From Trissonchulus latispiculum (taxonomy: Eukaryota; Nematoda; Enoplea; Enoplida; Ironidae): DNA of 64,000 nucleotides. Where the stretch lies: the NCBI GenBank assembly GCA_030248195.1, contig JASAND010022164.1, positions 1 to 64,000 on the forward strand, given 5' to 3'. The translations under genes were made by a program, and so were the position numbers. The notes below the pieces were generated by a model, which was not told where the DNA came from, did not search any database, and saw only the letters and a list, made by a program, of their open reading frames with translations. Every line of letters starts with the position of its first letter. Position 1 is the stretch's first letter. Below, one piece after another: positions 35,542-46,330 of the stretch.

Positions 35542-35774
35542 ACGGCAGCCGGCCCGAACGCTATTTCCGTTTTGGGTTTCCCTTGATTGTTTGTGGCGCT
35601 CGTCCATGGATGTCCATTTCATTTCCCATGCTTTTTGGAAGACTGATTAAACAGACGTGGATCCTGAAGAAGATCAACTTCTTTGGAGAAAGATTGGAAC
35701 AGCAACTTAGACGCTTTGTTGTTGTAAATGGGGCAGGTACGAAATGTGTGAACCGAACAAGTTGTTAAAATGAT

Positions 35775-36851
35775 ATGTCAAGGATTGGGAGACGGGAAAT
35801 TCAAAATCTGGGGTTAAATTTTGATCAAATTAGAATGCAGCAGGATCCACAAATTAACGTTCAAGCAGCCATCCCTCCTGTGGTTTCGTTTGTAGCTTGT
35901 CCTTCTCTCCCTCGCTTGAACTGTAATAATAATGAAGACGTTCGCGAATGGTTTGATAGCTTTGACAGATATGCAAATGCCCAAAGTTGGACACCCGCTG
36001 ACAAAATTCGTATTCTCCCTTCATTTTTGGAAGGAATGGCTGCTAGGATGTTTGCTAGGTTGAATAACGAGCAAAGGAGCACATGTGATAACGTGAAACA
36101 GGCTTTTATTGCTCAGCTGTGTCCTCCAAATGAGGCCTGTTTAAAATGGTGTGAATTGCGAGAATGCGTTCAAGGGGATTCAGAAACAGTTTCAAGCTTC
36201 TTAGACAAAATTGAGCGGATGCTCGATGTCGCGAGGCCTGGTTTAACGGCAGAGTCTCGAGAGAAGGAACTGATTTTGATTTTACAAAATCAGTCCCTTC
36301 CATATATTCGAAAAGCGTTACTGAAGCAGAATCCAAATACTTTGGCCAAAGCTATCGAAATTGCTAGAAAAGAGGAATTCTCCTTTAAAATGTTTCCGCC
36401 TTCTTCGGGTGATTCTGCGGTAGCGAAACTAGAAAAACGTTTCAATCAGATGCACGAGCAAAACGGTAAAATTTTGAAGTCATTAGATGCAATGCAAAAG
36501 GCTACTGCAGTTGCTGCAATCCCGCCCGATTCAGCTGCTGATCTTTCTTCTCATCGTTTGTCGAAAGTTGAAGACAAACTAGAGCAGTTAACTATGTCTT
36601 TGGGTACTCTGACCCAACAGTTAGGTCAAATGACAGCTGCTCAAAGCGCAAGCGGGAATTTTCAGGTACCGCATTCGTTCTATACTCAGAGTTTTTCAGG
36701 GGGTAATTCCTGCTATAACTGTGGTGCTTCGGGGCACTTTGCATCGCGTTGTCCCAATCAGACTTTCCGTGGCAGAAGGCAATGGAATGGCTATGGCAGA
36801 GGTAGAAGTGGTAGAGGTCGTCGTGGAGGAGGTTCTGGTTTGGGAAACTAG
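35775..36851 (+). CDS. Intact gag of the nested LTR element (358 aa)
   Basis: Uninterrupted ORF. Its N-terminal third carries a capsid typical of Gypsy gags (DVREWFDSFDRYANAQSW, PSFLEGMAARMFARL). Then comes a helical middle (coiled coil about 220-290, e.g. LEKRFNQMHEQNGKILKSL). The knuckle CYNCGASGHFASRC is followed by a Gly/Arg-rich nucleic-acid-binding tail (GRGRSGRGRRGGG). It would form the virus-like particle. The open frame in a pol-less element suggests either youth or selection on gag. Start chosen at the first ATG after the leader. Confidence 0.9.
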   Translation: MSRIGRREIQNLGLNFDQIRMQQDPQINVQAAIPPVVSFVACPSLPRLNCNNNEDVREWFDSFDRYANAQSWTPADKIRILPSFLEGMAARMFARLNNEQRSTCDNVKQAFIAQLCPPNEACLKWCELRECVQGDSETVSSFLDKIERMLDVARPGLTAESREKELILILQNQSLPYIRKALLKQNPNTLAKAIEIARKEEFSFKMFPPSSGDSAVAKLEKRFNQMHEQNGKILKSLDAMQKATAVAAIPPDSAADLSSHRLSKVEDKLEQLTMSLGTLTQQLGQMTAAQSASGNFQVPHSFYTQSFSGGNSCYNCGASGHFASRCPNQTFRGRRQWNGYGRGRSGRGRRGGGSGLGN

Positions 36852-36862
36852 TCAGCCCTTCC

Positions 36863-37786
36863 TTGGCTCGAGCGAGTGAGGGGTTTGGCTATGCGGATGA
36901 TTGTTTCTTTTCTAATCGTAATCAATTTCTCTGCCCGGGCGATGATTCTTCTCTGTGTTCTTTTTGTTTTTGTATTTCTAGTATGATTTCTGCATCTGTT
37001 AATCATTTTTCTTTAGTTAGTAGTCCATTCATTATTCGCGGCTTTGTTGATTCTGTTGCTTCTGATGTTTTGGTTGATACCGGTTCTAGTATTTCTGTTG
37101 TTAGTGAATCTTTTTGGAAAAGCTTACCTAGTTGTCCTTCTCTTGAGCGTTCCTTGTGCTGTAGTCCAGTGGGGGTGACCGGCAGTCCTCTAGTCGTTCT
37201 TGGCATAATTAAATCCCGCGTGGCACTAGCTAATCATTTCTATGATTGTTCTTTTTATGTTGTTAGAAACTGTCGGTTTAACGTTATCCTTGGAACAAAT
37301 TTTCTTTATGGGAAACCTTTTCAGCTGGATTTAGTAAATCGGGAGTTAATAGTGGATTCTTCCGCTAAGCTTTCTGAATTAAGCTCCGCCATAACGCGAA
37401 CTGGCGAGGCAGTTAATTCTCTACGTAATTTCTACGGCGAACAGTCTTCTCAACTGAATTCTTTGGGCAAATCCCTGAAAAACTTATATCATTTAGGTAG
37501 TCGTCCTATTTCAAAGCAATCTAGCCATTCTTTCTCAGCAGCAGTCGTGCTGTCGGATTCTTTGACCCTGACCCCGTTCACTGAGTTTATTGTTTCTGCC
37601 GTGCTGGATGGTTGTGTGCACGATGCAGACACCTTACTCTTTGAACCGTTGCCTCATTTTCGCAGAGTTTCCCAGAATGGTGCGTGCGTGCGTGCGAAAA
37701 CGTCTCCTGTAAATTACTTAGTCGAAGATCCCGACACTGGTGAAGAGTTTATCTCTCACATCAATAATTTACGGCTGGTAGTTTAG
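36863..37786 (+). CDS. Protease fused to the C-terminal end of integrase (internal pol deletion)
   Basis: The frame lies 2 nt off gag and opens near its end without an early ATG, so expression by frameshift or reinitiation is likely. It carries a retropepsin with the active site VLVDTGSSISVV and the signature VILGTNFLYG. A helical spacer and the motif LTPFTEFIVSAV follow, as found after protease. Then the frame goes directly into VEDPDTGEEFISHINNLRLV, typical of the end of integrase. RT, RNase H and the integrase core are absent, without loss of the reading frame. The product would be a short protease-containing protein. Confidence 0.75.
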   Translation: MARASEGFGYADDCFFSNRNQFLCPGDDSSLCSFCFCISSMISASVNHFSLVSSPFIIRGFVDSVASDVLVDTGSSISVVSESFWKSLPSCPSLERSLCCSPVGVTGSPLVVLGIIKSRVALANHFYDCSFYVVRNCRFNVILGTNFLYGKPFQLDLVNRELIVDSSAKLSELSSAITRTGEAVNSLRNFYGEQSSQLNSLGKSLKNLYHLGSRPISKQSSHSFSAAVVLSDSLTLTPFTEFIVSAVLDGCVHDADTLLFEPLPHFRRVSQNGACVRAKTSPVNYLVEDPDTGEEFISHINNLRLVV

Positions 37787-38379
37787 ATGCTGACGAATAG
37801 TTTATCCAGTTTTCTTCTGTCAAACTTTGGCGCCATTTCTCCTCGTTTCGCTTTCCTTTTTCTTCTTCTGGGTAGGCAATTCGTTTTATCTTCACTGACA
37901 AAGGTGAAAGAAAGGTGGGCAACACAAATGTAATAGTCCACTGTACCTTGGGCCGCCTTGCAATATCTTAAGTAGCAAAACTTGGCGAAGTGCAATTGCC
38001 GAAGCGTACTGGCTTCTCCAAAAGGCAATATACACACTTCGTTGAGTCGGAAATGGAGGAGTTAGGGTTTTGCCAAAGTGCAAGTATTGGTGGTATCACT
38101 GAGGCGTCCTGGCTTCTGTAAAGGTGTACGGTTAATACTTGACTGGCAACCTAATTCCTTCAGTTTGGAAACTTTCTGTTTGTTTTGTAAAGAAATCTCT
38201 GTGTGTTGCGAATTGAAAGCTTGAAACTGCGGAAAAGCTCAAAGTGGTCCCTACGTTTATAGTTCCACGTTTTGCAGTAGCACTATAATCTTGGTTCACA
38301 TATTTCGTTACTGTATTTTCTTGTCGTAATGCTTGTTTGTTTTTATGTCTTGCTTTGTATTTATCAGCTTATTTTTGTT
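37787..38379. other. 3' untranslated part of the nested element
   Basis: About 600 bp between pol remnant and polypurine tract, without a plus-strand ORF. Antisense ORFs (37783-38083) look like chance. Confidence 0.5.
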
Positions 38380-38392
38380 AAGGGGGGAGGAA
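38380..38392 (+). other. Polypurine tract of the nested element
   Basis: AAGGGGGGAGGAA directly before the 3' LTR, the expected plus-strand primer. Confidence 0.85.
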
Positions 38393-38393
38393 T

Positions 38394-38590
38394 TGTAGCG
38401 TAAAAGACCTAAGAAACTAGAAAAAAGAGTTTAGACTTTCCTGGAGTTCTGATCACATACTTCGTACTACAACTACTACTGCATACTCTTGTGATCATCT
38501 TGTTATTTGATAGCTTATGCCCAATAAAAGTGTTTGCATTGGAACATCGTCAGATTAACTGCAGCATTTAACGACGGAAGAGGCACTGCA
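38394..38590 (+). repeat. 3' LTR of the nested element
   Basis: 197 bp, two substitutions against the 5' LTR (TTTTC/TTTCC and AATGA/AACGA), about 1% divergence. Confidence 0.92.
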
Positions 38591-38639
38591 ACTTTGTTGC
38601 ACAAGCATTGTTTTTCCCAGCATTCTTTTGATATAGGGA

Positions 38640-39010
38640 AATGTACCATTTTTAAAGCACACATTAACACTGGGGACGCTAAACCGATTCATGCTACCCG
38701 CTATCGTTAGCCCGTTCACTTGCGACAGCCTCTTCTGGAGGAACTAACTGAGATGCTGAAGTACGGTTTAATCCGACCCTCAACTAGCCCATGGAGCTCA
38801 CCCATGATCTATGTACCTAAGCCGGGTGGAAAATTACGACTCTGTGTTGACTTTAGACGGGTGAACAAAATTAATGACCCCGACATTTATCCGATTCCGC
38901 GCATTGACGACATTATGACTTCTCTCAAGGGTTCAAAATACTTTTCTACAATAGATTTAAGTAAGGGTTTTAATCAAATTGAACTGGATGAAGACTCGAA
39001 AGCAGCATCG
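38640..39010 (+). pseudogene. RT N-terminal half of the giant element
   Basis: Reads the fingers of a Gypsy-type reverse transcriptase: PLLEELTEMLKYGLIRPSTS, VPKPGGKLRLCVDFRRVNK, then FSTIDLSKGFNQIEL with the first catalytic Asp. It has a stop near 38710 and ends at DEDSKA, where the LINE-related sequence was inserted. The rest of RT resumes at 40787. Confidence 0.88.
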
Positions 39011-39142
39011 GCGTCAGTGACCCCGACATTTATCCGATTACGCGCATTGACGACATTATGACTTCTCTCAAGGGTTCAAAACACTTTTCTACAATAGATT
39101 TAAGTAAGGGTTTTAATCAAATTGAACTGGATGAAGACTCGA
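38875..39142 (+). repeat. 125-bp duplication inside RT at the LINE insertion
   Basis: 38875-38999 is repeated at 39018-39142 with two differences. The 18 bp between (AAGCAGCATCGGCGTCAGTG region) belong to neither. The second copy leads directly into the LINE fragment. It may be a very long target-site duplication or a separate event. Confidence 0.85.
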
Positions 39143-40786
39143 CAGCAACAGCAGGAGGCAGCGGCCTCTATGTTGTGGAAATCTTCACCGAGCGCAGAAG
39201 GTACCTCGCCTTCCCAGCTGGAATTGTCTGTTCTAGCTATAGAGCGGAGCTCATTGCCATCAAAAAGGCACTAGACTGGGTCCTAAGATATGGAAAGCTG
39301 CACCGAACTAATTTGATCCGGATCTGTACGGATTCACTATCGGCGGTGCAGAAACTGTCTGGAGGACCTGCTCTGCCATGTACGCATCTGGAAACTGCCA
39401 TCTGGAATCGTCTAGATAGCCTTAACAGGAGAAACATAACGGCTAGCCTCATCTGGATTCCCAGTCACTTTGGAATTTCCGGAAATGAAATCGCCGACAG
39501 ACTAGCTAGAAATGGAGGGAAAATGGTTCAAGACGAGGTTGCAATTGATTATCCTACAGCGTCAGCCGTGCTCAGGTGGCACTTTACCCAAAAATAGCAC
39601 AGTGGCATTTGCCATGACCGAACAAGGGTCAATCTTTGGTGACAAAGGCCCTGTCCCACCGTCCAAAGAAGCCGGGCTGTCAAGACGTGACAGAATCATC
39701 CTGTCCCAGCTGCGAACCGGAAAAAGCCTACTTTTAGCCCAATATCGGAATGAAATCAACCCCACTGCATACCCCTCCGACCTGTGCCCAGACTGCTCCC
39801 AGGAGACCGTAACCTTAGACCAACTGATCTAGTGTTGGGATTGGCCGAAAATTTCCATTGTTGGCTTGGCTTGGCTTGGCCGGAGTTTGAAGTTGGCTGG
39901 CCAATTGGCCGTTGGCCGCTCGTTGGCCGTTGGCTGTTTCCTGGCCGTAAGCTATTGGCCGTTCTTTAGCTATTTGTCAACGTTGGCGAGCTGGAATGTA
40001 CTATTTTTATTCGTCTACCGTGCTTAATTAGGCCTCAACTTAATTAAACTTTACTTCAATAGTACAATTCACAATTTACAATATTTGTAAAATAGGTTTT
40101 CCAACCATTTAGCTCCAATCCGCGATAACTCTGTTTTAATTTTGCTGGAGGACCGCAATAAAGTGATGAGACGTTCACCGCCAGACAAATTTAAAAACTA
40201 CGTTGGTAGCACACTTAAAATTTGCATGCAATTAGCATATTTAATTGTAAAATGACGCTCATAACGATAAAACTTGTCAACATCTAGTGAAAATCTGTAG
40301 TACTGTATCTAATGTAACGTTCATACAGCAACATGTTTACGATGTTATGCAGCAAAATTAAATTTTTCAACTCAGTTAACGCACAAGATCAGTAAATTTG
40401 AGCTTGGCCAGCACTCGGCCATTGGCCAGTCAACGGCCAACGGCCAGCCAATTGGCCGTTGGCCATTGGCCGTTGGCCGGCCAACGGCCAATGGCCGGCC
40501 AAGCCAACTGGCAGAGATTTTCTCGCCCAACGGCCAATGGCTTGGCCGGCCAATGGCCGGCCATTGGCCAGCCATTAGCCGCACCGGCCAATGCACAACA
40601 CTAACCTGATCCTCTCCTGCCCAGCTAAGGGGCTGCGCGTAGGAGAAATTTTGACTGTTCCCTTGGCTTGGCTGTCCTTTGGGTGGCCCCTTCGTGTGTT
40701 ATCCTGAAGGGTACTGGGCGGTTAGACTAACTGCTCAGCTGTATGGATTCGCTCCGCCTGACCCTAATGATGATGATGATGATGAT
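39143..40786 (+). mobile_element. 5'-truncated LINE fragment (ORF2 RNase H end)
   Basis: The reading frame from about 39150 holds an RNase H domain of the type found at the end of some LINE ORF2 proteins: SSYRAELIAIKKALDWV, then ICTDSLSAVQKL, then WIPSHFGISGNEIADRLAR. After a frameshift comes a C-terminal part (LSRRDRIILSQLRTGKSLL, then CPDC), characteristic of Jockey/R1/I-like elements. The coding part continues beyond an inserted MITE (39830-40603). The element ends in a (GAT)n tail at 40766-40786, followed by GAAGACTCGAAAGC, the same target sequence as at its start. Confidence 0.85.
39830..40603. mobile_element. 774-bp MITE rich in GGCCAATGGCC repeats
   Basis: Terminal inverted repeats start TAGTGTTG and continue with imperfect GGCC-rich sequence. 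The flanks AACTGATC (39822-39829) and ACCTGATC (40604-40611) match at 7 of 8 bases, and the LINE reading frame continues across. The ends are filled with GGCCAACGGCC / TTGGCCGG-type repeats (39870-39965 and 40405-40585). No coding capacity; hAT-like by duplication length and terminus. Confidence 0.82.
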
Positions 40787-41660
40787 GAAGACTCGAAAGC
40801 TAAAGCTAGTTTTAACACCTTTCATGGACAGTTCGAATATAATGTTTTACCATTTGGATTAAAATGCGCGCCCGGCAATTTTCAGAGACGTATGGAACGT
40901 ATTTTGGGTGGGGATTTACAGTGGAAAAATGTATCATCTATATCGATGACATTTTGATCTTTCTAAAACGTTCTCGGAACACCTTGAAATTATGCAGGAA
41001 GTTTTTGATCGTTTACGAGCCGCTGATTTAAAAATGAACCCTGGGAAATGCCATTTTCTGAAAAAATCAGTTACCTATCTGGGGCACATTATTTCTGAAC
41101 AGGGTGTCGAACCCTTGAAGGAAAGAATCCAAGCGATTCATGATTTAGCTGTACCTAAGACACTTAAGGACATAGAAAGCTTCTTGGGGATATGTGCCTA
41201 CTACGCTAAGTTTATCAAAGGATTCGCCCACCTAGCTCCCCACTTGTATTCTCTAAAGAAAAAAGGAGTACGGTTCGTGTGGAATAATACACACCAACAA
41301 TCTTTCGAATTGCTCAAAAAGAGTCTTGTTGAAGCCCCAGTACTCGCCCACCCTGATTTAGCTAAGGGATTTGTTTTACACACTGATGCATCTGATTTGG
41401 GGTTGGGAGCGGTGTTATCGCAAGAACAAGGTGACGGAAAGTACCATCCGGTAGCATATGCGGCCAGATCGCTTAAAAATTAGGAACGAAATTACTCCAC
41501 TCATGATAAGGAATGCTTGGCTATGAAATTTGGCATTGAACATTTTAGACATTACTTGTATGGTGGACCGCCTTTTACTCTATTTACTGACCACTCTGCT
41601 TTGCGCTGGTTAATGAAACACCTCACCCGCGAAACTCGCGTCTAGCTAGGTGGCAAAAGA
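40787..41660 (+). pseudogene. RT C-terminal half and RNase H of the giant element
   Basis: Resumes with FNTFHGQFEYNVLPFGLKCAP, then the catalytic box YIDD (40939-40950) in a neighbouring frame. The thumb and connection follow (YLGHIISEQGVEPLKERIQA, FLGICAYYAKFIKGFAHLAP), then the RNase H domain start (FVLHTDASDLGLGAVLSQEQ). A stop at 41481-41483 and later indels break the remainder ([20 protein letters not shown]). The order and motifs are those of Ty3/Gypsy. Confidence 0.9.
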
Positions 41661-42329
41661 CCTTCTCTGCGTATGACTTCGAAATTAAGCATAGGAATAA
41701 CCCCCAATTAAGAAATGCAGACGGATTATCTAGGAACCCCTTGTTTGCAGATGTAGCTAGAGGGCTACCTGGAAAGGAACAGAACGGTGATCGTCAGTCT
41801 GTACAATTTTACCAGGAAGAGAGTGATGATTTAGTAGCCCATATAAATTCTGTAGTTGTAAAAGGGGAAGGAAGGGAAAGTCATTCTTTTCAGTTACCCA
41901 AGATTTCGAAAGCCCAAGCCAAAAGAGTGTCACTACTGTGCGTTCAAAGGTTTCCCGTATCTCGCAACACTCCGAATCTAAAAACTCTGAGGAAATCCAA
42001 CCGACCCCCCCCAAAAACAACCTAAAATTCGCTCTCCTGCTCATAACGTTTCGGATAGTGAACATTCTGGTGAACCCAAGCCCGTCATTCCAAGAAAGAA
42101 ACGGGACATCCACTCCTCCTCTACTTCTGAGGAAGAACCGGTTAGGGAAGTGTTTCGCTCCGAAACTGGTCGGCCGAAACGTAAGGAGCATGCGCATATA
42201 GTTTTTAGTAAAATGTTTGTTGTTGCCGTACGCGATAAGCCTAATGTTACTCTTAATCCAAAGTCTTGGAAAAAACTGCAGCAACTACAGGCTGAAGACC
42301 TTTTGTTGGGTGAAATTATCGAGTATAAG
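41661..42329 (+). pseudogene. Decayed RNase H-integrase spacer
   Basis: Readable fragments in several frames, charged and Ser/Pro-rich, linking RNase H to integrase. No distinct domain seen. Confidence 0.4.
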
Positions 42330-43380
42330 GTTAGTAAGAACCTACCTAGTAATTTTAACCGCGCTGTTCGCGTTGCTTCCTTATCCGAACACTGCGACAT
42401 GAGGGACGGGGTTCTGGTGCACCTGGAAAAATTCAGGGATACTGTGCTCGAGGTATTAGCGGTACCGGAAAGTTTGCGCTCCGAAGCTCTTGCTGCATGC
42501 CATGACAGCCCATACGCAGCGCATGGCGGCTGCAACAAAACTTCATTTAGACTCTCGGAACACTTTAGGTGGCCGGGAATGCATGCCGATGCAAAGCAAT
42601 GGGTCAAGTCTTGCCGCGATGTCAAACACGGAAGGGTCCCCCTAAAAATCCTAAAGCTCTTTTAAGGCACGCGCCACTTCCCGTGGAACCGTTTGAGCGG
42701 GTTCACTGTTACTTAATGGATATTTCGAAGGCATTTAAAAGTGGCATGAAACATATACTTAGTTTCATAGATGCGTTCTCTAAATACGTGATCGCAGTGC
42801 CCATCAGGAACAAACGCGCGCATACGATCGCTCAAACTTTCCTTGAGTTCATTGTTTTGCAATATGGATCACCAAAAACCTTAGTTTCAGATCAGGGCAA
42901 GGAATTCGTAGCCGCTCTAAATAAAGAAATTTGCGCTCTCGTCCAAACTCGAAAGTTGGAGACGACGCGGTATCACCCGGCCGCTAATGGGCAAGTCGAG
43001 CGTTGGCATCGCACTCTGTTGGACATGTTAAGTACTGTCACTGATAATCACTTAGAGTGGGATAATATGGTCCCCTTTTGCCAGTTCGCTTATAATACTT
43101 CAGTAAACGCGACTACAGGTGAAACCCCCATTACCTCTTGCATGCATGGGATTCTGTATTACCTAGCGCCACTAATGTAGCTATTCCTACTGATCGTAAG
43201 TACGCTGGATTCGATTATGTTCATAATGCGACTGAAGCCCTTCAACTAGCCTGGTCTCTCGCCCGAGAAAAGACGGGAGCGGCCCAGGAATCACAAGACT
43301 GAAATTATAACCGTAACGCCGTAGAACCCACTTTCCTTAGTTATGGGGATCTAGTTATGATTAAGGCCTCTAATGTAGCT
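42330..43380 (+). pseudogene. Integrase of the giant element
   Basis: The zinc-binding part shows ACHDSPYAAHGGCNKTSF and WPGMHADAKQWVKSC; a frameshift near 42615 separates the two cysteines of the HHCC motif. The DDE core follows in the next frame, with Asp in LMDISKAF, Asp in LVSDQGKEF and Glu in ANGQVERWHRTL. The last frame fades after GETPIT near 43135, and later pieces (FLSYGDLVMIKASNV) match the C-terminal domain. Confidence 0.9.
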
Positions 43381-43389
43381 TAGAAAGAT

Positions 43390-44040
43390 CAGGTGTACAA
43401 ACTGTTAGACAAACGTGTAGGACCCAATCGGAATGACAAGATTTTTGGGTGTGTTGCTGAAGTATATCCTGCAACCGGCGGGCCAAACGAATCAAGGTGC
43501 AATTTAATAATTGGGTACCCTGCGTTGAGCCGCGCGTCATTACTGCTCCTACCCACCAACATGATGGGAGTTCGACCGACGCATCTGATCATTCTGAATG
43601 TGAAATCTCAAAATTGTCTGATTCAGGACATTCTGTCCCGAGAAAAGATTCCCCAAACAACGACTTTGTGCAACCTGAAAAGAAGGAAAGTAAGCGTTCA
43701 CAGACTGAAAAGGAAAAACTGAAACCCACAGTTTCCGAACGACCAAAAGCCCCTGCCGATCGGGAAAACGTTAAACCACCCAAACCTGACACCCGCCCGA
43801 ATGAGATCTTCTGCCAGATTGGTGGAGAAACATCGTGTTTCTGAATCACAACCGGAACAAAAATTGGAACGGCCGCCACTTTCGCCAAAACAACAGAAAG
43901 GTCTACCCCCATTGCACATTAAATATCCAGATTCAGAATTGGAATCGGATAGCGCGCTCGTTTTCTTGTGAGACGAGCCTCTTTCGCAAGAAGCCGACCC
44001 AGAACTATATCATCGGCGTAAATTTTTTAATCCTATTGAC
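43390..44040 (+). pseudogene. Disordered pol tail or separate ORF after integrase
   Basis: Open pieces (43393-43722, 43497-43844) are rich in Lys, Glu, Ser and Pro (PKKDS-, EKKESKRSQ-like). No domain. It forms the link between integrase and the OTU-like domain. Confidence 0.45.
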
Positions 44041-44575
44041 GGAAATTGGCAAAAACGCATCGCACGCACTTACGGTCTTAAAATCGGACACGAGTTACCT
44101 GAAATGCTACGACATATGCCACTTTACGAACCGTATGAAGTCATAGATGTGTTAGGAGAAGTGTTATTATAGGGCTTTATCTTTAGCTATTACTGGCCTA
44201 GAAGATTCATGGCGGGATATTAAACGGAGTCTCCTTGAATTCTTAAAAACTAACGAGCACAAACGACGTTTTGAGTCAATGTATCCTAAAATTAACGAGG
44301 TAAAAGAGCGATCGATAAAGGCTTCCGAATACGCAACCGACGATGAGATCTTTCTTGCCGCCGCTTGGTTAAAAACAACTATCATGTCCTACTCTATGGT
44401 AAATTTTGGGCCTGGCAACTATTCGCCCCTACTGCGTTATTAGGAAAAAACATTGAAGTTGAGCGAAATTCTCTTCATATCTATAACATTAATAGTGATC
44501 ATTTTATGGTGGTATTGTCTGTTCGTGAACCTCCCATGGAAGTTGGCCCACCGGTAAGGCACCGAAATTAAGTAT
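44041..44575 (+). pseudogene. OTU-like cysteine protease domain
   Basis: After the motif YEPYEVIDVLGE comes a frame reading RALSLAITGLEDSWRDIK (44171 on), like the start helix of OTU proteases after the catalytic cysteine. It continues with EYATDDEIFLAAAWLKTTI, the conserved central block. A neighbouring frame gives HIYNINSDHFMVV (44476-44514) with the catalytic histidine. The segment that should hold Asp-Gly-Asn-Cys (44150-44170) is damaged, with a stop and shifted frame, so the nucleophile cysteine is not readable. OTU domains remove ubiquitin and are known in some retroelements; the place after integrase suggests a C-terminal pol domain or its own gene. Confidence 0.65.
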
Positions 44576-45659
44576 ACTCGAGTTAGTCACCAGCTCCTCT
44601 AACCAATTCTCGCCCACTGAATCTACGGCTAAACAAAATGCTCTAAAGGCCCAACCCGATTTCGAACGAATATTTTCTAAAAGTCCACTTTTTTCAGGAC
44701 CTAATGCCATTTTCCAAAATCCGTTTCGAAAGTCCCAACATTCAAATGGGTCATTGGATTAACAATACTCAGGTCCGTCTGACAGATAGTCTTGGACGCT
44801 AAACATCGCTGTGATTTGTACCATAGTCATGTAATATAGTTATGCCAATAGTTTTAATTTGTATAGGTAGGATAATTTGTGTTGTGACATGTGCATTGTA
44901 TGTAATAACTTTGTGTGGTGCCTTGCACACTAAACTGACAGACGGGTAAGGAATTGACCGTTAAACTTTGACGACTAATTATGATTATACATTCTTTCGT
45001 TACTCTACTCAGTTAATCCATCCTTACTGATGTAGACTTAAAATTATCTAGTCGTCGGTCAATCCTTCTGGGCCATGATGCCCAATAGAGGCTCCGGTTG
45101 CAGCTTCCGGGATTAATAGCATCTGAACAAGTGCTGCATAGAAAACCCAAGGTTTACAACCTTAACAAAACATGTTACAAAATTGATAGCTAAAAAATAA
45201 CCCAAAGACAAATCGGCAGTCAAAAGAAACTGTCAAAAATTGTTGTACAAATTAGTGCGCATGTCTGTTTGTTCTGTATAGTTTTCTAACTGTAAATAAG
45301 ATATCTATTTAATAGAATGCACAAAATCCGAATATAAAAAGTAATATAAACTCTCGAAAACTAAAAAACATCAGAAAACCTTTTTAATTCTTTTGTTATT
45401 GCTGTTATAGAAGTAATTTGCTTGCTGGTTAAGTGATGTCCACGAGTAATACTTGATAATCTCTTAGTTGGTAGCATCATTTAGGGAACTGTTTAGAAAA
45501 TAGGTTATCGATCTGAATACGCCTAAAGGAAACGTAATTGTTACACCCCGGGTAATACAGCCTGCATGGACTAGAACCCTGTGATTTTAGTCGTAACCGT
45601 AAGAATATGACCGATTTTGACTTCAGGTTTTGTGTCTGATCTGCCAGAGTCCCCGCCCG
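44576..45659. other. Non-coding or decayed part of the giant element
   Basis: About 1.1 kb without a readable protein. AT-rich, with short stretches that could be old coding sequence. Confidence 0.4.
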
Positions 45660-46281
45660 TTGCGCTCCCGCGCCAGATCGCGATCCCGCAGATGATGCGC
45701 CATCCGCGTCGCTTCCATTATATTGTCCGCCTGAAATGCGAGGCCCGTATCGAGACTATGATAGTTTGCCCGAGGGTCTAAAAATGCTGCGTGGCACAGT
45801 AGATGTTTTTACTGATCCGGAGAAATATGATATGGATACATTTGACTAGCCACAGGTTGTGCAAGTTGCTACACTGATTTGTACGGAATGATTTTGGAGA
45901 TTCGGTTTAAGTTATTACGGAGTGCCAGTAACGATTTGCCCGGTAAGTGACGAAGTCCGTAAGTCTCGATTACCAGCGAAACAGTATTGTCGATTGTCTG
46001 TGTCGTCGTATGGTGGTGGTATGTGTCGTTGTCCCTATGTTAACTGTCAAGCTGTAAGTGTAATTTTGCTGCAACAATTGAGTGGATGGCCCCTTGGCCT
46101 GGAGTTCAACCCGTTGTGTAATAACACTATTCGCGCGCTGCGTGAAATTGTTGTCCAATTGTCCGAATTCTTGCCGTCCGACCTTTATAATTTTCGCATG
46201 CGTATGGTAGGGGATAACACAGATTATTACCCTAACATTTTAAATTTTCCTGGAGTGCAGTGCGCTTACCGCTTACTTTAA
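45660..46281 (+). pseudogene. Accessory ORF of the giant element, unknown family
   Basis: One frame reads from about 45690 to 46281 with only two stops (45847-45849 and 45889-45891). It has protein-like composition (YRDYDSLPEGLKMLRGTVDV, later MCRCPYVNCQAVSVILLQQL and FLPSDLYNFRMRMVGDNTDY). There is a cluster of cysteines around CRCPYVNC. I recognise no family. The long conserved-looking frame suggests a real gene downstream of pol. Confidence 0.5.
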
Positions 46282-46330
46282 GTTCAGCTATCATTTCCTT
46301 ATTTTAAGTCGGAAAAGACTCAGCTTAGTT

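Larger units (their letters stand above)
35325..38590 (+). mobile_element. Nested LTR retrotransposon with pol deleted
   Basis: Two 197-bp LTRs (TGTAGCG...CACTGCA) differ at two positions. A primer-binding site and a polypurine tract are in the right places. Inside lie an intact gag and a second ORF that passes from protease directly to the end of integrase. RT, RNase H and most of integrase are missing. It is a recent, non-autonomous deletion derivative of a different Gypsy-type family, inserted in the pol of the giant element. Flanks are CAAAAC and ACTTTG; no clear target duplication. Confidence 0.92.

Noticed and set aside
35325..38590. Reading the nested LTR element as the pol continuation of the giant element
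   Set aside because: It has its own LTRs, PBS, polypurine tract, gag and protease, and the pol of the giant element continues on both sides of it.
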